From contig CM067348.1 of the NCBI GenBank assembly GCA_034190875.2, positions 41,359,904 to 41,423,903 of the forward strand: 64,000 nucleotides of DNA, written 5' to 3'. Origin of the DNA: Urechis unicinctus. Taxonomy: Eukaryota > Annelida > Polychaeta > Xenopneusta > Urechidae. Position numbers and translations under genes: made by a program. Each line of letters starts with the position of its first letter. The first letter of the stretch is position 1. Of this stretch, positions 53,940 to 64,000 are shown piece by piece. The notes beneath the pieces were generated by a model, which searched no databases, was not told where the DNA came from, and saw only the letters and a list, made by a program, of their open reading frames with translations.

Positions 53940-54182
53940 CTATTCGCATCGATGGTCAATTCTCCTCGTTTCTAATAACAAACGCCCTTTTTTCTGAAAT
54001 TTATCAGGGAAGATTTCTACAACTTCCGCAATAGACACATCTTCTTGTTTGGGTGTGAGGGGCAGGGCATTAGCTAAGGTCGTGAGAGGTGTCGGGGTTC
54101 TGTGCTGGTGGTAATGATCACAGTGTTTTGTTAAAATCTGGTTATAAGATTCTACTTTAGCCTCCTCGGATAAATCACTACG
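53940..54182 (-). pseudogene. Tail of a conserved Polinton protein, fused to the ATPase by deletion
   Basis: Continues the ATPase frame without a stop but does not look like ATPase. Residues: RSDLSEEAKVESYNQILTKH, a Pro/Thr-rich linker (HQHRTPTPLTTL), then VSIAEVVEIFPDKFQKKGRL. This arrangement, a short charged helix, a linker and a segment with FPDKFQKKGRLLLE, resembles a small protein of unknown function found beside capsid genes in Polintons. The most economical reading is a deletion near 54182 that removed the ATPase C-terminus and the start of this protein and joined them in frame. The family recall is from memory and moderate. Confidence 0.5.
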
Positions 54183-54499
54183 ATACAACACGCTAATATT
54201 GCCATGGTTACTCTGTTTGGTGAATAGGCGAGTGACGCGTTTGTCAGTTTCTTGCATCAAATCATCGATGATCAACAAGGTTCTCTGTTGGGGGTCTGTC
54301 TCAAAATTCAACCCCTCTACAAATTCCACGTGCGGTAGTTGAGTGTACATTTTTTTGCTACTCACCGAAACACCACACAATTCGGTCAGGTGGTGGCTCA
54401 ATGTGACTATTTTAATTAACTCACTCACAAAGTAAGTTTTCCACATCCGCTCGGACCAGCCATCACACAACTAAAGGGGTGTTTTAAAGATCGATCCAT
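54183..54499 (-). pseudogene. Packaging ATPase (A32/FtsK-HerA type), truncated
   Basis: Motor that loads viral DNA into capsids. Start ATG 54499, leading into VMAGPSGCGK, a Walker A loop (about 54440-54463). The frame then shifts at the adjacent A-run and continues as TYFVSELIKIV. Further: LPHVEFVEGLNFE, then Walker B LLIIDDLMQE (about 54250-54275), then a sensor-like segment RVTRLFTKQSNHGNISVLY ending about 54183. Everything after that, including the usual C-terminal third, is replaced by the tail of another protein. Breaks are one indel after Walker A and the terminal deletion. Same strand as the structural genes. Confidence 0.88.
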
Positions 54500-54631
54500 T
54501 CTTATACTAAGTTATCATTCAAAGTTCCCCGCTCTTTTTATAGATAGGGGCTGTGTGTGATGCGTTGGGTGTCATGATAAGTAAAACTCAAAAATAAATT
54601 CATCTAAAGTATATTATCACTTTTTATTCAA

Positions 54632-54878
54632 TCAACAATCAAGTATATTCATGCGCCTAATAATTTGGTTATATTCACAGTCATACCGTTCCCCTATTAA
54701 GACTTTATTACAGTGATATTTCAAGTATTGGGTCAAACGCGCTTTTGTAACAAACCACATTGACACAGAGGACATATCCTCAGCCTCAGGATTCTGTGTT
54801 TACCCTGAGCAGGGGTCTATATGGTTGTTGGGTCTAAGCGACTCTCTGACATTTATCACATTCTACACAAGTTTCCAT
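54632..54878 (-). pseudogene. Small Cys-rich remnant, unknown
   Basis: From ATG 54878 the frame reads METCVECDKCQRVA then TAG, with two CxxC pairs typical of a zinc-binding knuckle. In another frame further on, SMWFVTKARLTQYLKYHCNK leads to TGA at 54632-54634. Together they look like one small zinc-binding protein broken by a stop and a frameshift, but no family is recognised. It lies in the minus-strand accessory cluster upstream of the ATPase. Confidence 0.35.
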
Positions 54879-54945
54879 GTCATCACTTTAAAGATTCAAC
54901 CTTTACTGACAGTAAACTTGTTGTTAACCGATATTTATAATTACA

Positions 54946-55180
54946 TTAATCCACCTCATCTTCAGACACGAACGCAGTTAACTGACGATCCATTAAACAC
55001 TCTCTAGCTTCGATCGCTTTACTAAGAGCCGTTAACAAAATCGTAACCATGGTCCATCAAGCGCCGTTGATTTATACTTATTTGTCTATAGATCTTATTG
55101 TCTCTCAGTTCTCGAGTAAGTTGTGCATACATCTGTAACTTGTCTTTTAAAACAGACCACCTGCTATACGCATCTGTCAT
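54946..55180 (-). pseudogene. Small helical protein, unknown, one frameshift
   Basis: From ATG 55180: MTDAYSRWSVLKDKLQMYAQ, LTRELRDNKIYRQISINQRR, then a stop in that frame. A shifted frame continues ILLTALSKAIEARECLMDRQ and ends FVSEDEVD with TAA at 54946-54948. The charged, helix-forming composition of both halves suggests a single small protein of about 75 residues. There is no recognised domain. It lies between the Cys/His protein and the Cys-rich remnant. Confidence 0.35.
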
Positions 55181-55359
55181 GTTGATGTCACTCTCAGACT
55201 ATCTTAGTCATAAATGACCACCCAGCAAATTTTAACTCTTTATTATAACATACATTCCAAATAAAAAACACTGTCGTGTATTTTCACTCATTTATTACAC
55301 AATCTGTTAATTACACGTATTTCAATATCTGATTTCACTGACTCTAACCAATATTCCCT

Positions 55360-55707
55360 TTAGTCCACACACAACCATTTGCTACGTTCCAACCACGAGG
55401 GGCAGGGGTCAATTAAAGCTATACTCAATTCCCATAATCTTGATACATACAGTTCATCAACACGTTCGAGGGCGTCCGCCATACACATCCGAACTTGTTC
55501 TTCTGGTTCGGCAATCAAACAATGATTATGCTGTCGCTGGCGTGGGTGGTCTATCCGACATCCGTGGCATTTTTCTGGTATTAGGGTTTCGATTAAATCG
55601 ACAAGCGTGTCTGTGTACACCACCGTCAGATATTCCTCCATTAATTTTGCTCTCTCCACGTGGGTTCCGTAGAGCTGTTTTAACTCGTCCCACGCTTCTA
55701 CAAACAT
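55360..55707 (-). CDS. Conserved Polinton accessory protein with CxxC...HPxQxxH motif
   Basis: An uninterrupted 115-codon frame from ATG 55707, the longest intact minus-strand frame in the element apart from capsid pieces. An in-frame ATG eight codons or so upstream (MDS, then stop) suggests the original start lay slightly earlier. Residues 37-62: LIETLIPEKCHGCRIDHPRQ followed by RQHNHCL, a Cys/His cluster likely to bind a metal. The rest is helical with acidic and Trp-rich ends (SRLWELSIALIDPCPSWLER). Proteins with this Cys-Cys-His-Pro-Gln-His pattern recur in invertebrate Polintons; no function is established that I know of. Neighbours are the 55717-56055 frame just upstream and unknown small genes downstream. 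Confidence 0.6.
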   Translation of the reverse strand: MFVEAWDELKQLYGTHVERAKLMEEYLTVVYTDTLVDLIETLIPEKCHGCRIDHPRQRQHNHCLIAEPEEQVRMCMADALERVDELYVSRLWELSIALIDPCPSWLERSKWLCVD

Positions 55708-55716
55708 ATACCACGT

Positions 55717-56055
55717 TTAACTATCCATTTGCGTTGTCATGTGGCCCTTCTTTATCAGCACCATAGGCACCGGGTATCTTACATTCATCGTCAAGTCTGC
55801 ACCCATAGAGACCTCGACACGACTCTCCTCTCCCGCTTCTAACTGTTTCAATGTTTCTGTGACAGCAGCTATTTCGTAACCACAGTCCAAAACACAGTTT
55901 CTTGAAATTGTTTTTCAAAAACACTACATCTTTATTCCAAACCACTCTCGAATACTGCTCAAAAAGTAGCGCGTGTATAGTGGTTTCACTTCCTCCATTT
56001 CGATTTGCTCCACAGCTTTTAACAAGTCCGCATCGCTCATCCGTTTCCCTCCCAT
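55717..56055 (-). pseudogene. Promoter-proximal accessory protein of unknown function, two stops
   Basis: A frame of 113 codons from ATG 56055 to TAA 55717-55719, colinear but interrupted by TAG and TGA a few codons apart near 55920. N-terminal part: GGKRMSDADLLKAVEQIEME, a helix. C-terminal part: VTETLKQLEAGEESRVEVSM and MNVRYPVPMVLIKK, which read like beta strands. It is the first gene inside the right terminal repeat and is separated from the next by about 10 bases. I half-recognise the C-terminal block from other Polintons but cannot name it. Confidence 0.45.
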
Positions 56056-56100
56056 AGTGAATGCAGAACTGAGACACTCTCGCGTTTATATATACACCCT

Positions 56101-56231
56101 CATGACATGAGGTATTACTTAACTTAGGTTAGGTCAGCAAACTCCTTTTCAATAAACAACTCACGACATATCCCCCACAAATAACCTCACCCAAATAGCG
56201 AACATCCATCACATGAGGTCGCCACGGTCAG
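56101..56231 (-). repeat. Extra 94-bp repeat copy inside the right terminal repeat
   Basis: The unit beginning caaactcctt at 56138 repeats at 56232, giving a period of 94 bp with about a dozen differences. The left end has only one copy. Inward of it, catgacatgaggtattactt (56101-56120) matches 45931-45941 inverted. Confidence 0.85.
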
Positions 56232-56425
56232 CAAACTCCTTCTCAATAAACAACTCAGGACATATCCCTCGCAAATGACCTCATCCAAATACCGCACATC
56301 CATCACATGAGGTTGCTAAGGTCAGCAAAATGATGACGAAATACCGCACACCGAATCCGGCTTCTAACGTCAGCGACGACGTACTTACGTCAAAACCCGG
56401 GGTGTGAAGAGGCAGGTCTTACATT
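56232..56425 (-). repeat. Polinton right terminal inverted repeat
   Basis: Outer block, the reverse complement of 45465-45694 minus its 36-base insertion. It ends cttacatt at about 56425, after which similarity to the left flank stops. Confidence 0.9.
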
Positions 56426-59400
56426 CATACAGCATGTACATCGACCATGACATCGACCAGCAATATGTGTGTCAGTGGATTTTACTGCTGCAGCGAATTA
56501 CTAATCAAGGTATTAATTTCATGGTGCTGGTCCGATAGTTGCATTTAGCTTAAACAAAGCAACATCTATTCGTGATTTAAGTGAGACTCGCCTCTGACTT
56601 ATTGTAGCAAGGATTATGCCGAGTCTGGTTTGGTGGTGTCGTTGATTTAGCCACACAACATTTCGCTGGCCATGAACCGCACCTTTTGTAAGCAGACTGG
56701 CGGGCCCCTATTCAAAATGCCAAACGCGTGTGAAGACCAATTCAACGACATATGGCTTTCATGTCAAAGTGATATGAATATATCATGTACCAAGATTGGA
56801 TGATAATAGAGACAATTATTGTTTTAGAAGAACTGGCATAATAGCAAAACCAGCTTATCCAACACATTTCAAGCAATATTGCCAGATCGATTCCAATTTC
56901 GCCCAAAACCAATGTCGCTTTCTATTTAGATCATATTGCCGTATTAACAACCCTGCTAATCCAAACTTAATGCGTTTATTCATGTTTTCGCGCATTCAAT
57001 GACAATTTATATTGTTTAGTTGGTTAATTAACGGTACTGAGGTCATACGCCCATCCTATGACAGGTGCTGACAAGTTATTAACCTTGAAACCGAATCAAA
57101 TCGCGATCATGACTCATCAGTCTCAAAATAAATGATCATGCTAATTTTTGCACTTGCAAAACACAAGAACGCCGTTGTCACCCGAACACATCTAATTAGG
57201 TGAATTGACAAAATAAAGTCACCCCTTTTACATATTCTTTACAACAGTGCTTCGCAATGCACCTGGTCACCACGGCTTTTAAGCTCACGGCTAATTGGAA
57301 CCATGGTTTGGAACGCAATTTCCTTTAATTAGAGCAATATGCATACTTGGTTAAATATTTGCCTTTGGTTGTTGTCTGTTATACTCGTACTTGAGGTTAT
57401 GTCGTGTCATCACCAGATTAAGATTATTCGTCATATAATTTAAGTTAGGTTATTGTGTCTTCAATAATAGCAAACTTGATAGCTGACGAAACAAATTGGC
57501 TTTTATGCGGATACCAACCATCGAGGGACCAACAAACCTACCAAGAGTAGAGCGCTGATATTTCGTTACATAACAGTTAGCTGACTAAAGGAGGGTGAAA
57601 CAAATTTGTTTAGAATCGGCCACTCAAAACTATTTTACAACTTAAGCTGCATCCTCATGAAGGTTTAACCGGCGATTGACCCTGTCCATCCAACCTTTTA
57701 CTCACCCACTCTGCTTAATGGAAATTGTCATACTATACATTTAAAGAAATTCTAGTCGAAATAAGGTTATGGCAAATGTCTGGAGTACTCTTGCGATGGA
57801 GTACATGGTGTATTCGTTTTATTAAAGTGTTCCAAATACTGTAATGAGGTACACCTATTTTACACAAAGGAGCCATTTAGGTGGATGAATAAGCGCAAAC
57901 TTAATCTAGAAATACACACTAATAAAAATACACACTTATAATTGCTGCGTCGACACGATCATAACAAGGTAACATCCTGAAAAAAAACTGGAAAATTAAA
58001 CTCCGTCCTAAATGTTAAACATGGAATAGTGCATACAAAAATTGTCAAGATTATAAGAAAAAGTAATCTACCACATAATCGATGAATCGCGCGTTCAAAT
58101 TAATGAATCACTAGCTATGGTCTGTAATGGCATTCCAGAAACGATTTCCATGTCAGCGACGGATGGACACTAGGGCAAATCATTCGTCGTTATGTGAAAC
58201 AGTCCTGTCCTGGAGAGCAATGCCACAGGTAATAGAGCTTCATGACATATCATCGAAATACTAGTATTTTATGTGTTATTATTTAAAACAGTCCCTACAA
58301 AATACATGCTTTCAAAATGATTATCGATAGTGCCACACTGACAGGCCTTATGTTCGAGCATCTGCTCATAAGGATTTAAGCTACCGTATATATATGCATT
58401 CAAAATTATATGAGTGGTGCTTATCAAGGTACAAACATATCCCTTCTATATATGTATGTGCACCATTTCGATAAATTATGATCAGCTCAAAAAACCACAA
58501 TACGGTGGATCTATGCAAATTGGAATTTACAGTTAGTCGGATGATTCGCATGCATAAAACTGCTGTTCTTTGTGCGCGTAAACACTATTATTGTGGAAAT
58601 GGTCTCAGGCTCTATGACCTTAGAAAAACATAGATTATGTGGCGTGGGAATTCCGCAGGAAATGCTAGTTAAGATATTTATTTCATGGTGTTAACCAACA
58701 GCGTTAGGTTTAATGTTGCAATGTGTTTTAACTGACTATTTTCGATTAATCGCGATATATTCATCAAATTGCAGCACAAGTTGTACCACAATGACAAGGC
58801 TGTCATTAATGTCATTCAAAAGCCTATGTCATTAAAATTTGTGAGGTTTGTGACAGGTATGCTTTAATGTTGAGTGAGATAAAACAATGAAATAAGGCTC
58901 AAGTTGTAACAGTGGATATAAATTTGAAGTATCAAATTATAGCACCTTGTTACGCCTAGACCCTTTGTGGCCATTATTGAAAACTTGACCCAAGGATTGA
59001 ATGACAGATAACCAGCGTCTGCAGGCGATGAATGTCAAATGCTGCATTTAATCGCTTAAATGCAAGGGTTGCAAACACAGTGCACATTGTACTTTTGGGG
59101 AGTAAGGTACATTCAAGGATTTGCAATGCAAAAGTATTATTTGCGTTTAATTAGTATAAATGTAATTCTTATATCGGTATCTGATGTAAAGTTAGTCGTA
59201 AATGCATTCCAAACAGCATATTGGTAAACTCTACAACTTAATGACTGGAAACGTTTAATCTTCAAGGCGCGACCCCTTGATACTCTATAATTGCCAGTAT
59301 TAGTATTCTTAGGTGTCTCAATGGGCGCGAATAACTTACTGATCTTCATTAGTCAACACGCAACCAACGCCAATAATAAATAAATCATTGTTTTCAGTTA

Positions 59401-62400
59401 TGTGACAAAATGAATGGTGCTTGTATGTTCTTAACATATAGTTAGTTAGTATACCGTACGCAAAACGAATAGAGCTTGTTGCATGTTGTTATCTAAATAA
59501 CTATGATTGCTAGGGCGTTCTTATACGGAGGTGTATTCATATTGTGGCCAGGGGCCTTCATAGGTATTGTGACAGGCACAAACGCATGGACATGTATTAT
59601 TCGTAAGTAATTGCATCGTTTCCTCCATACGGCTGTGAAACAAACGATCACATGAGAAATTGGGTATCCCGATATTAACGTCCAGAAACCTTGGTGCATC
59701 CGAATTAAATTTGGACAAGTTATTGTGATATATACCATCGTAAACCTCGTATTTATGAAGTGACGTAGCCCCACTCTGACGGTAGTATGCATATAAATCA
59801 ACAAATCGTCGTGCACGAAGTGACAATGTTAATAATTCCAACCGAATATGATTTAATCTGTTAGTAGAGGGTGAATATTAGAAATCTCACAAGAATTGCT
59901 GGTTTGTGTTATGTACCTAAACATCGATTATAATATTTAATGTCATGAATTTGACTAGACAGTGTATGAATTACTTTACTTTTTTCTACAATTGAACAGC
60001 AGTGTGCTTCTGAAAGCCTTCATTCACAATGGGGATGTTTGGAAACTGGAAACCTGAAATAAAAAGTTCTATGTGGTGTTCAATGAAAAATTGTTGGATT
60101 TGGTTGGAAAAAAAATCAGTCCATTACAGTCTCCATAATTGATTTTGGTTGGCGTTGGAAAGTCCACCAATGGTTTACCATCTTTTGAAGTCTGCGATGG
60201 GAGCTTATGTTCGATCGAGGAACCTACTTCTTTCTGCGGTCGTCTTTGACCTGATATGTGCTGTATAAAGTATTTCATTGATACGAGCTAACTGGGAATG
60301 TATTACTCGTAAACTGTCTGTGCAGTGTACGTTTGTCCAGCCTGTCGTTGCCTAAACAAACGCAAACTGTTTCCGAGCCATATGGCTCAGATTTGATATG
60401 TAAATTTCAACGGGCACAAGAGTTCAGGTTTCCATTATGTATTGTTATGAAATGAGAAAATATTAAGGACTCATTTCTAAGGTGTATGTTAATTTCTTTT
60501 GCTAGAACGAATTTGGGTGACATTACCTTGAGCAATGTAGATATATTTGGCAAGTTCAACCTCCCGTTAATATCCAGGCAATGCAATTATTTCCAATCGG
60601 TTTGCACTATGATCTAATTACAGCTCTGAGTAGCATATTTTCTGGACCAGAAACTATGAGATGTTTCACTTACTGAAACGATCGCATTACAAGGATGTTT
60701 TTCGTTAAGGGCATGTTTGCGTTTGTTGGTACCCAAACCAGGTGGATTTTGCTAATAGCAAAACGATCGATATCCTAGAGATGGGCTATATAAGAGGCCA
60801 CTTTTTACATAAACATGGTATCATTGACTGATGCACATTAACTAACTGCCCAGTCTACAAACGCGCTGATGGACGACGGGAACAATCCTCTAAGTATCAG
60901 TTTGTGATTGACCGCAGCCAGCCTACTTTAGCCCCACCTCCACTGCATCTCATTATGTCTAAACCACAGGTTCAAAATGCTGGTCATAGTGTAATACTCG
61001 GCCAATTTGCTCCAGTCTAATTCGTAACGCACAATCCTGTACATTTATGCAAACTTGGATATTTGCGGTGCTGTCTATAGCAAATCTCTAAGTACAGAGG
61101 GACAAGGTCTTTCATAATGGAAAAGTCTGCTCGACTTTGCCAATAGTCTGAATAAGAGATGTTGAGTGTGAGGCAGACTGGCATATTTTGCTTTAATCGT
61201 TTGCGTCCAAACATCAATGTCTTCTATGAAACCACTCACCAACATTTAGAGGTTGGCCGTCGATGATAACCCAAGATTTCAATGTAAGATATGTGCAAAT
61301 AGGCTTTTAGGAGAAGTTAGGTTTCCTGCGGGTTAATGCATGGTTAATCTCCCAATTTAACTGTAGATAACGCAAGGCATGGTAATCATTTTCAACAATG
61401 CGTTTTGTTTTGATGCATCAAATACTGCTTTGGTATTGTGTATGTACTGGCAGGTGTTAGTCATTTGCCTATGTCAATTGTTTTTTTCTGTTACGGACGA
61501 GTGTTGTGTTGGAAAAAAACATATTTGCTTATCGCTATGTGCATTGATTTATAATGTATTGTCTATTTTACTTACGACAGCGATATCAAGTTGATTGTAG
61601 CTATTTCAAGCGCATATGCATCCGTTTGATGTAGATTATGAATAATTTAGCCACTTCTTGCTGTTGGCGGCCGTTCGTTATGACTAATGGTTTGTGAACA
61701 ACATCCATGTGAATTCTTCATTTGTGAGGCTTTGGGATAGTCAGAGTGAGCAAGCACCTTGTAAGCCCTTGTTCCAATAGATGATTTCTGACGGCTCTAT
61801 ACACTAGTCACTCAACGATACATCTCTGCTGAACTGACACATCAAGGTTTCATCTCCGATTACTGACGAATGCATCGTTCGCATGATTTTGTTGTATAGC
61901 TAGCTTGATATCGTGCACTGTGTAATTTCGATATAATTTGCTATTTTACATATGAATCAGTACCTTTTTGCATATACGCAGATACGAAATGCATAGCCTT
62001 AGCTCATCAGAACGACATAATAATATCAGCCAATTAAGTTTGTAAGCACATACACGCCACCAAACACCGAATTATGGCAATTAAAACCTATAATGCCTCT
62101 AGCGACAAATGTGACGCATAAGGCCCAAAGTTTGATGGAATGCTCAATTCAGTCCACCCGATCCCTCTATGCTGTCAAAGAATAAGTCATTGAATAGTCA
62201 TGCGCAGATGGACGATGACATACAAGCGACTGGTATTGAGGACAACGAAGGGGTTGGACATCTGAAATAAAGAAACTGGCGCATCTACAGAACTATCATA
62301 CAAACATCCAACCGAATCACCAGTTGCTTCTACAAGGGACAGTATGGGGTCATGTTTAATCGTATTGCCTCAACAAGAAGGTGTATTGCTTATAGACAAG

Positions 62401-63924
62401 GCTAACCCGACCGAATTTTGAAATATGTAACTGGGTCAATCTAGCCATCTGTATGGCTTAGCGTCATATCAAGGATTCGTATCCAGGGCTCGAGGGAATA
62501 TGAACTGGCGAGTCAGTGACCCACAAGATTTCTGGCTTAGGCTGGCTAAATAAAGTGCGGTTCAACGGGACCTGGGGTAGGCATTAACCCCACTTTCTAC
62601 CAAGAAGTAATAAGATAATGAGGTTTATTGCGTGCCATTGGCGGCAATTTAAGCCTCCACTGTGGAGGTCTTGAATGCATTTCTTACCGAGAGCACGGCT
62701 TCCTTGATCCCATGACAGCTTAGATGGTTTGGTCAGAGGTGGGCTTTTGCCGTGACGTATTTCCCGCTGTCAAGTTGATCCTATAACAAGCTAATCTGAA
62801 AATAGTTCTAATACGCGTATGATGCATTACTAGATTATGTAGTGAGGCAATACATGTCATATCATATAGTGTGCTTAGCAGGAGGATTGTGTTTGGTCGG
62901 GTCTGAATAAAAACAATCCTTTATCCGCTAATCATGCATTTAGGATTGCATAGCTCCGAAATTGGTAATCCATCCTTCAAAGAGCCACACCCATTTAGCC
63001 TTGTCAACATGGATAGTAGCAAATTAAGTTTAACCTAACCAACAAATATGGTGGCGTTTAATGAATCTCAAAAGAGAGTTGCACGCCTAATAAGTTAATG
63101 CAAAAAATGGCTTTAAAAGCCTCACACCATCGAGAATAGCAGGAACAACATACAGGTCGGTAGCATTTCCCGATGCGCCCAATCATGGAGAACATTCTCA
63201 ACTGGATATTTTAGGTTGCGCAATATAAACAAAATACACGCTGCTGTTGGTACAATTGAGTCAATGACTGGTTGGTGACGAAATCGTGCACGCAACGGTA
63301 TTGGACAGTGTTCAGTACATTTTGTACCACTCATCGAGTCTTTTTGAATACCTGGTATATATATGTCACAACTATTGCTTATCTTACTCCGACAAGAATG
63401 GCATGACGTCACTTAGTGTCATTGTTATCTGTCAACTTGAAATCTTAATATGTTACGATGTAATCTCTTAAGACGACATTTGTGGGGACTGTTTTAAGGC
63501 TCAAGGTTATTAAGTGTAATGCACGAATAATGCCAAGGTCGATTGTATTGTTAGGGTATTCTCGGTGTGAGATGAAACTATTTAATGCTACCATATTATT
63601 TTATTTGACAGACCTAATGAGTTATCATCCGTAATAGCCATCCCCTAGTATTTACAAGCTATCATAGAGTAGACACATGGAAATGAAAAGCGTGTGTCCC
63701 GGATATGATTTGACCTTGGTGTCATTTGTAAAATCCTTGATGTCTTGTGTAGAACGCCATAAAGAGGATATCGCTGTGGACCTTTATGATCAATTAATTT
63801 ACTCCATATGCCTCCTGCGATGATGCCTAGTGGGTCCTCAAGATGGTAGCATACGTCATTAAATAATGTATCATGGTGTTATATATCCTACCAAATGGTT
63901 TTCGTTAATAAGATGAGTATTGAC

Positions 63925-63925
<1 letters not shown>
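56426..63925. other. Right flank, no gene recognised
   Basis: About 7.5 kb of AT-rich sequence. Open frames are up to about 107 codons; the two overlapping minus-strand frames at 59493-59841 shadow each other. None has a recognisable domain, splice pattern or transposon motif. The 23-bp sequence at 57265-57287 also occurs at 44207-44229. A sequence near 58853 (tgacaggtatgctttaatgt) is close to one near 7296. Confidence 0.5.

Positions 63926-64000
<75 letters not shown>
63926..64000. repeat. (TA)n microsatellite running off the window
   Basis: Pure TA repeat to the end of the window. Its true length is not visible. Confidence 0.95.

Larger units (their letters stand above)
45465..56425. mobile_element. 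Polinton/Maverick (adintovirus-like) element, inactivated
   Basis: An integrated double-stranded DNA virus/transposon of about 11 kb. The ends are inverted repeats (45465-45694 and 56232-56425), starting agtgtaagac on the left and matching aatgtaagac read inward from the right. Between them lie a protein-primed polymerase on the plus strand and a packed minus-strand set: protease, major capsid, pX-like protein, minor capsid, integrase, packaging ATPase and small accessory proteins. This gene set and the 10-20 kb size define the family. I do not see a matching 6-bp target-site duplication at the ends as placed. Nearly every gene is broken, so this copy cannot express its set of proteins. Confidence 0.93.

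Overview
This window is AT-rich invertebrate nuclear DNA. Long (TA)n tracts, (CAT)n/(GAT)n microsatellites and decayed transposons dominate it. I recognise no exon of a host gene, no rRNA, no tRNA, no CRISPR array and no bacterial-style operon. The mobile-element content (a Polinton/Maverick and a LINE reverse transcriptase) and the repeat texture fit a metazoan, most likely a marine invertebrate, but the sequence does not fix the phylum.

Layout. 1-3.5 kb: non-coding DNA with microsatellites. 3.5-27.1 kb: a large imperfect inverted duplication. Its left arm (3543-12444) reappears in reverse complement at 16849-27083 in several collinear blocks around a spacer with a (TA)n tract. Each arm carries an insertion the other lacks: about 2.2 kb in the left arm, including an ORF1/RRM-like remnant, and a 5'-truncated LINE reverse transcriptase pseudogene in the right arm. 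27-45 kb: apparently gene-free DNA with large TA-rich blocks (34.0-35.2 and 42.7-43.8 kb), a long palindrome, a 31-bp minisatellite, a G-rich tract, a CA repeat and a structured hairpin.

45.465-56.425 kb is the main content: an almost complete but inactivated Polinton/Maverick (adintovirus-like) integrated DNA virus/transposon of about 11 kb with terminal inverted repeats. The plus strand carries one gene, a protein-primed family B DNA polymerase with probable introns. The minus strand carries a tightly packed late-type cluster. From right to left it holds two small conserved proteins (one with a Cys/His motif), two small unknown frames, an A32-like packaging ATPase fused by deletion to the tail of another viral protein, a retroviral-type integrase fragment, the minor capsid (penton-like) protein, a pX-like core protein, the major capsid protein, and an adenain-like cysteine protease found only by reading across its breaks. 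These are the replication, integration, packaging, maturation and capsid modules expected of the family. Nearly every gene has stops, frameshifts or deletions, so this copy is a fossil.

56.4-64.0 kb: unannotatable AT-rich DNA ending in another (TA)n tract that runs off the window.
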